The notes beneath the pieces are model-generated. The model was not told the origin of the DNA. It worked only from the letters and a program-made list of their open reading frames with translations, and searched no databases. From Warburgia ugandensis (taxonomy: Eukaryota > Streptophyta > Magnoliopsida > Canellales > Canellaceae), in NCBI GenBank assembly GCA_035236585.1, contig CP141139.1:33427217-33491216 (forward strand): a stretch of DNA of 64,000 bases, in the 5' to 3' direction. Of the stretch, positions 57,063 through 64,000 are shown in pieces. How positions within the stretch are numbered: the first letter of the stretch is position 1; each line of letters opens with the position of its first letter. Both the position numbers and the translations under genes were made by a program.

Positions 57063-58685
57063 TAATGTTTTATTAATAAGTAGTTTACTAGAGATAAGTA
57101 GCAACTTGATCTAACACTAAAACATAGCATCTGCAATTCTACTAACATTATCCTCTTTGCTTGAATATCAGCTAATTCAAATTGGTGCCACTATGCTTCT
57201 TTGAATGTGATGCTTGATCCAAAAAAGTTCAATAACATTATTGTGGGGATCCCTAAAGGACTAGACAAAGGAGGAGAGATAACAAGTAATATTGTTATAA
57301 TAGAAAGAAAAAGGGTTAGAAAAGGAACACAACTATAAGTTTTTAGTGCAATTATAGAACATGTAAAATTAGAATAAAACAAAAAGTCAAGTATATATGT
57401 AGTTCAACATACATGAAATTAACCTTTCTACTATATCTCTGGCTTTGATGTTTTACAAGGTTCCCCTGTAAGGTCATTGAGGAATTGGTTCTATCTCTAA
57501 TCAATTTGTTGATTCCTTTCTCAAGGTACTTTTGAGGGGTAGTTCTTGAAAAGAACTATGGAAGGTTAAACATGTTCAACGTGTAGTCTTTTTAGCCCAT
57601 CATTTATCCCTTGAAACCTCCTTCCTTGTAGATTAGGGTGCAACTTCACCCAAGTTGCCAACAAAACCTCTAATTGCATCACCAGACAGGTTGATGAATA
57701 GTGAGAGCACCATTCCTTTGATTTCTAACTCGACTATTTTATGGCTACAGTGAAGTAACATCAGATGAGCTTCACAGGATTGGTGGTCAATGTTGTAGAG
57801 AGAGCTCTTATTTTCATATATCAAACACTTTAACTTAATACCTTTGGGGCAATTCATAACTTGAAGAAAGGAAATTAAATGGGGAATTTTATCATATTCC
57901 TATTTCTTCTATACCATTAGTCTTTATGGGCTTTGCTAATAGACGGAAACAATCTTTTTTATCTAGCATAGATGTGGCTCCATATGGAGTTTAGAGTTCT
58001 TGTTTAGAATGTAGAACATGTACTTAGATGAGGGCCCATTAGTATTTGTAGCTAGTGTTAGGAGCCATGGTAAAACTACTAATATGGGAAACCATGCTCT
58101 AGAGGAAAAAGGAAAATTGGAAAATCATAGGCAGCCATCACTAGTTCAATTATAAGCAAAATTAATAAGGTTGATGGAGATGAATAATATGCAAAATACT
58201 TCTCAATAGCTGATAATCATCAAAGTGTCTTGGTTTCGTTGTCAAGTCTCCATATTCATATATAAGCTTCTTCCATTTGCTCTATAGTATATATTGGGCA
58301 CAATCACATTTGCAGGCACAATTTCACACAAGTCAGTTGTGTGTGAACTAATCAATCCAATTACATTTGTACTGCATTTTTGTTATCTCATGCAGAGAAT
58401 GCACATAAGACCATTCTCATCAAGAATGCTTTAAAATAGAAAATGAAACTACTAATCAAATAAGTTCAGTTCTTTATGCATATGATCATTATCATCCAAA
58501 AAGTTGCAACTAGTTCATCAAGTTACATCTAATCATAGACATTAACTTTGAATGTTACATTGGACAAGGAAATTGAATGTGTTACTTTAGTAACAAAATT
58601 ACTAGAGATATCAACAATGTAAAACTAGAAAAATGCACACAAGGTACATGAAATTGATGAACCTATTCATCAAATTGCCTAGATC
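57063..58685. other. Intergenic DNA, no gene recognised
   Basis: Short open stretches (plus about 57150-57340; minus 57857-57633) show no motif I can name. Confidence 0.35.
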
Positions 58686-58725
58686 TAAGCTTGGATTGCC
58701 TTATGTTGAACCAAAACTTCCTTCA

Positions 58726-58962
58726 ACTGATTAATATCTAGCTGCTCTATGCATGGAGCTGCAGACACAACACTACCACAAGACCCAACAAGAACTTGAT
58801 CCTATAACCCACACCCCTTCTCTTCCTCTCAGGTGTAATACTTGTGGAACTTCCTTATTATGTGCTTTTTGGTACTAGACTTGTAGAGCTCCAGGTCTTC
58901 ATAGCCTCTTGAACACATCATTGATAGAAGTTCATCTTCATTGGGAATTCCATTCATTACTT
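58726..58962 (-). pseudogene. Unidentified decayed exon
   Basis: Read on minus from about 58962, after an acceptor-like T-rich TTGCAAG, the frame gives MNGIPNEDELLSMMCSRGYE and KHIIRKFHKYYT. After two stops it gives VLVGSCGSVVSAAPCIEQLD and NQLKEVLVQHKA, then a terminal stop. Amino-acid composition is protein-like and the two halves stay in one frame, but I do not recognise the family. It may be part of a transposon or a captured exon. Confidence 0.35.
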
Positions 58963-61560
<2,598 letters not shown>

Positions 61561-61579
61561 CTAGTCAAGTTTCAAACTT

Positions 61580-61749
61580 GATACTTAACCAAGAAAGATA
61601 TTTCAAAGCCGAAAAAAAAAGGCAAAAAGTTCCCCAGTTTTTCTTTGCTTTTTCTGCTTATGGCTCCTGCTGATTTCTCGCATTTGTAGTCGTTTCGGTC
61701 CAAAACCTGCATCTGGGTTTTTGGAATCCGGACCTTTTTTGTGGAGACG
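61580..61749 (+). other. Probable 5' UTR of the MAP kinase gene
   Basis: The region upstream of the ATG is less AT-rich than its surroundings. No earlier in-frame ATG extends the conserved N-terminus. The start of transcription is unknown. Confidence 0.4.
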
Positions 61750-61916
61750 ATGTCTGCGGAATCGAGTTCTGCAACTACTGAGAGTCATATTCTGGGAACT
61801 CTTACTCTTGGAGGTCCTTATGTCCAGTACAATGTTTATGGAAATTTGTTTGAAGTTTCTTCCAAGTATGTTCCCCCACTAAGACCTATTGGTAGAGGTG
61901 CTTACGGAATTGTATG
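61750..61916 (+). CDS. MPK4-like MAP kinase, first coding exon (gene continues beyond the window)
   Basis: Group B plant MAP kinases phosphorylate Ser/Thr-Pro sites at the end of the MEKK-MKK-MPK cascades of immunity, stress and cytokinesis signalling. The exon encodes 55 residues plus two bases: start [20 protein letters not shown], then [20 protein letters not shown], then [12 protein letters not shown] with the Gly-rich ATP loop G-R-G-A-Y-G. The exon ends GTATG|GTGAGA. The split codon TG would become Cys (IVC) with the next exon, as in the family. If the donor were ignored the frame would stop at once (W, TGA), confirming the splice. MSAES and the [14 protein letters not shown] block resemble Arabidopsis MPK4. 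The rest of the kinase domain is not found up to 64000, so intron 1 exceeds 2 kb. Confidence 0.93.
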
Positions 61917-64000
61917 GTGAGACTTCGTTTCAATTTTTATGTCTTTTGTTCTTTCTCTATTTTGAGTGAATATTTTCTACATTTTCCTTCTGTTAGAGGA
62001 TTGTTAGATTTTATATGTTACTTGGGTTTTTGGATATCATGTGAAATTGTGCTTGAGATCAAAGCTATAGCGTCTCTGAGCCATTTGTTGAGGTGTATTT
62101 GTCTTGTTTATTGCTTAATGTGAAACTGGACACGCTTTGCTGAAATATCATGAATATATTTTGCTGTCAGCTGAATTGGGCTCAGATTAATTCCCTTGTC
62201 TATTCTGTCTGGTGGGTGTTCTGTGATTTTGTTTGTTACCTATTGCTTAGTAGTGGGTAAGATGCATGTGAGCTATAGTAAATTTTGTTTGTTGGTTTAT
62301 TTTTTCAATTGATATGGTGTAATTTTGTTTCCAATTGAAAATATTGGTAGTTTGTTTTATTTTCCATAAATCTTTTTATTAAAAATGGTAGAACCCAATC
62401 TTTGGTTCACAGAAGTTGATTTATGTGCAATTCAGAAAAATGAAATCTAGAAGGTGGCATTTAAATCAGTTATGCGTCCTAATCTCTCACACATGCAACA
62501 GTATGGGAACTCTGCCTATTTGGATGAATCCGTGAAACGTTGAGTAGAAAATGGTTCTTATAAATCTTTTTATTAAAAGAGGTAGAACCATGTCTTGGGT
62601 GCACAGAATTTGATTTATGCACAATTCTGAAAAATGAAATCCTGAAGTATGTCATTTAAAGCAATTATATATTCTAATCTGCCACATATTCTACAGTATC
62701 TGAACTCTGCTATTTGGATAAATCCATCAAATGCTTTGTAGAAAATGTTTATATAAAAAGTTCTGTATTCTTTGAATACCGGTCTTCAACTTCCAACATT
62801 AACTTCCAAAAAGAATACCTGATGAGTTCAAAATTAAATTTGCTTCTTGCATTTCACAACTGAGCTATCAATCTACAAGGAGTAAACGCACTCAATATTT
62901 TAAAGGTTATGAATTTGTTTGGAAATATAGATAACCTTGTAGAAGTAAAGCTAACCAGTAATTCTCTGCTTTTATGTGATTTAAGTACTTTTAGACTTTA
63001 TGGAGTTATTTGCCTAGTTGGCTAGTGGATTTTACTTGCATTTGGTAATTTCTCAAACCTCTCTTTCTTTGAGTTGGTAATCACTGTAAACTATTGAATT
63101 CCATTTACCGTGTTAAACTTAGTACCAGGCAGAGGTTTCCAGACCATTCTTGTGGATGTATGCAAAAGAGATGCTACTTCATGGTACACTTTTATCACTA
63201 GTGAATGTGACTTTGTTTATGATCTTAATCTTCATTTTCTTACCATAGTCCTTTTCAGTTGAAAATTAAAAATATAAACTTCAAGTATCTAAAAACATAA
63301 TAAATTTTAGAATCTGCCATGATATATTCCAGCCAAGTGATGCTTGAGGTACTGGTTCATAAAGCGCTTCATTGATTATGGAAGTTTCAAGAGATATATT
63401 GCTTACATTGATCTCAAGCTACTTCCAGTGAATATTTTGCACAAGAAACTCCTTCCTTTTCCCCCCTTATACTCCAAGAGAGTCCAAACAACCCAACAAG
63501 CTTCCAAGCCACTCAAACAGACTATCTCAATATATCTACAAACTTCTATCAGAGTTGCTGCATTTTCAAAAATTATTCGCCTTCATCCATCTAAGCATTT
63601 CAATAAAATTTTGGGGGAAGTTAATCTCCATCTGTTTAGGGTCTAGGATGGTCTCTTTCCATTCTTCCTTCCAATTTGCAGGACTGGATGTGAACCCTGT
63701 GAATGAATAGTAGTATATGAGTCATGGTCTTTTGTTAAATCAAGAATGACAGAAACCTGTATTGTGTGAAGATGAAAGAATAGGGGCAGGAATGGAGGTT
63801 GCCAATGCTGTAAATGCAGAATTTTGCATTTGTTTATTGTATAGAGCATTTAATTAAATTTGTTGATTCATGATCGGACCATAACTGTGTTTCCAGTCAA
63901 ACTTCTCCTGTCTGTGTAATTGAAGCCTAGTGCCTGGCAAGGTGCCCCACCACAGCATTGTGTCAGCAACGTAACACAGTGTAATAACCAGTAACAGTTT
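61917..64000 (+). other. Intron 1 of the MAP kinase gene (incomplete)
   Basis: It starts with the donor GTGAGA. No kinase exon 2 motif was seen. The region contains a 194-bp tandem duplication. The 100-codon frame at 63344-63646 lacks a recognisable motif. Confidence 0.7.
62366..62752. repeat. Two-copy tandem duplication, period 194 bp, in MAPK intron 1
   Basis: Copies start at 62366 and 62560 with ATAAATCTTTTTATTAAAA. They share GGTAGAACC, AGAAAAATGAAATC / TGAAAAATGAAATC, ATTTAAA, AACTCTGC, TATTTGGAT and GTAGAAAATG in order. They have diverged by substitutions and small indels. Confidence 0.92.

Noticed and set aside
57633-57857. Minus-strand frame as a retroelement gag piece
   Set aside because: Weak impression only, with no zinc knuckle or conserved motif.
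63344-63646. 100-codon plus frame as exon 2 of the MAP kinase
   Set aside because: It lacks the kinase lysine and helix-C motifs expected after the first exon and is not flanked by convincing splice sites.

Overview
This window looks like nuclear DNA from a flowering plant. It is AT-rich and intron-rich, carries long CT/GA and AC microsatellites, and contains typically plant transposon families. The two recognisable host genes have plant-type protein sequences. I cannot name the species. Everything below comes from reading the sequence by eye; no alignment or database search was run.

Host genes. (1) Positions about 5.5-28.9 kb, plus strand, hold a complete CWC15 (Cwf15) spliceosome-protein gene. 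One 5' UTR exon and seven coding exons join in frame to 223 codons plus stop, ending in a typical FLQKYMK C-terminus. Two of its introns are inflated by transposons: intron 5 is 14.6 kb and intron 6 is 4.9 kb. (2) At 61750-61916 is the first coding exon of an MPK4-like (group B) MAP kinase; the rest of that gene lies beyond the right edge.

Left half (0-29 kb). Six copies of one RTE-clade non-LTR retrotransposon sit in or immediately upstream of CWC15. They are four long copies (A 2.2-5.4 kb minus, B 13.7-16.5 kb plus, C 19.5-22.6 kb minus, D 25.2-28.4 kb plus), one 416-bp 5'-truncated copy (17.4-17.8 kb) and one 40-bp remnant with a perfect 15-bp target duplication (8.1 kb). Copy C is full length with a 14-bp target duplication. 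A decayed Ty3/gypsy chromovirus (10.4-13.7 kb, minus) shares intron 5. No copy is intact.

Right half (30-61 kb). This intergenic space is dominated by DNA-transposon relics. Long inverted repeats at about 30.17-30.84 and 41.64-42.69 kb enclose a decayed MuDR-type transposase, a tRNA-like sequence, a 1.1-kb polypurine block and a captured fragment of a plant plasma-membrane-type Ca2+-ATPase (ACA) gene that abuts the right inverted repeat. In that fragment the catalytic DKTGT motif has been removed cleanly. The right inverted repeat is split by a 0.43-kb hairpin insertion followed by a tRNA-primer-site-like sequence. Further right are a hAT (ZMYM1-like) transposase pseudogene (45.0-47.3 kb), a 0.4-kb foldback MITE (51.0-51.4 kb), a 34-35-bp degenerate minisatellite (54.5-55.1 kb) and the N-terminal part of a second MULE transposase (56.2-57.1 kb).

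The most interesting object is the composite MULE with its captured, motif-deleted Ca2+-ATPase piece. The minisatellite and the 40-bp retrotransposon scar are the cleanest structures that a gene-only annotation would miss.
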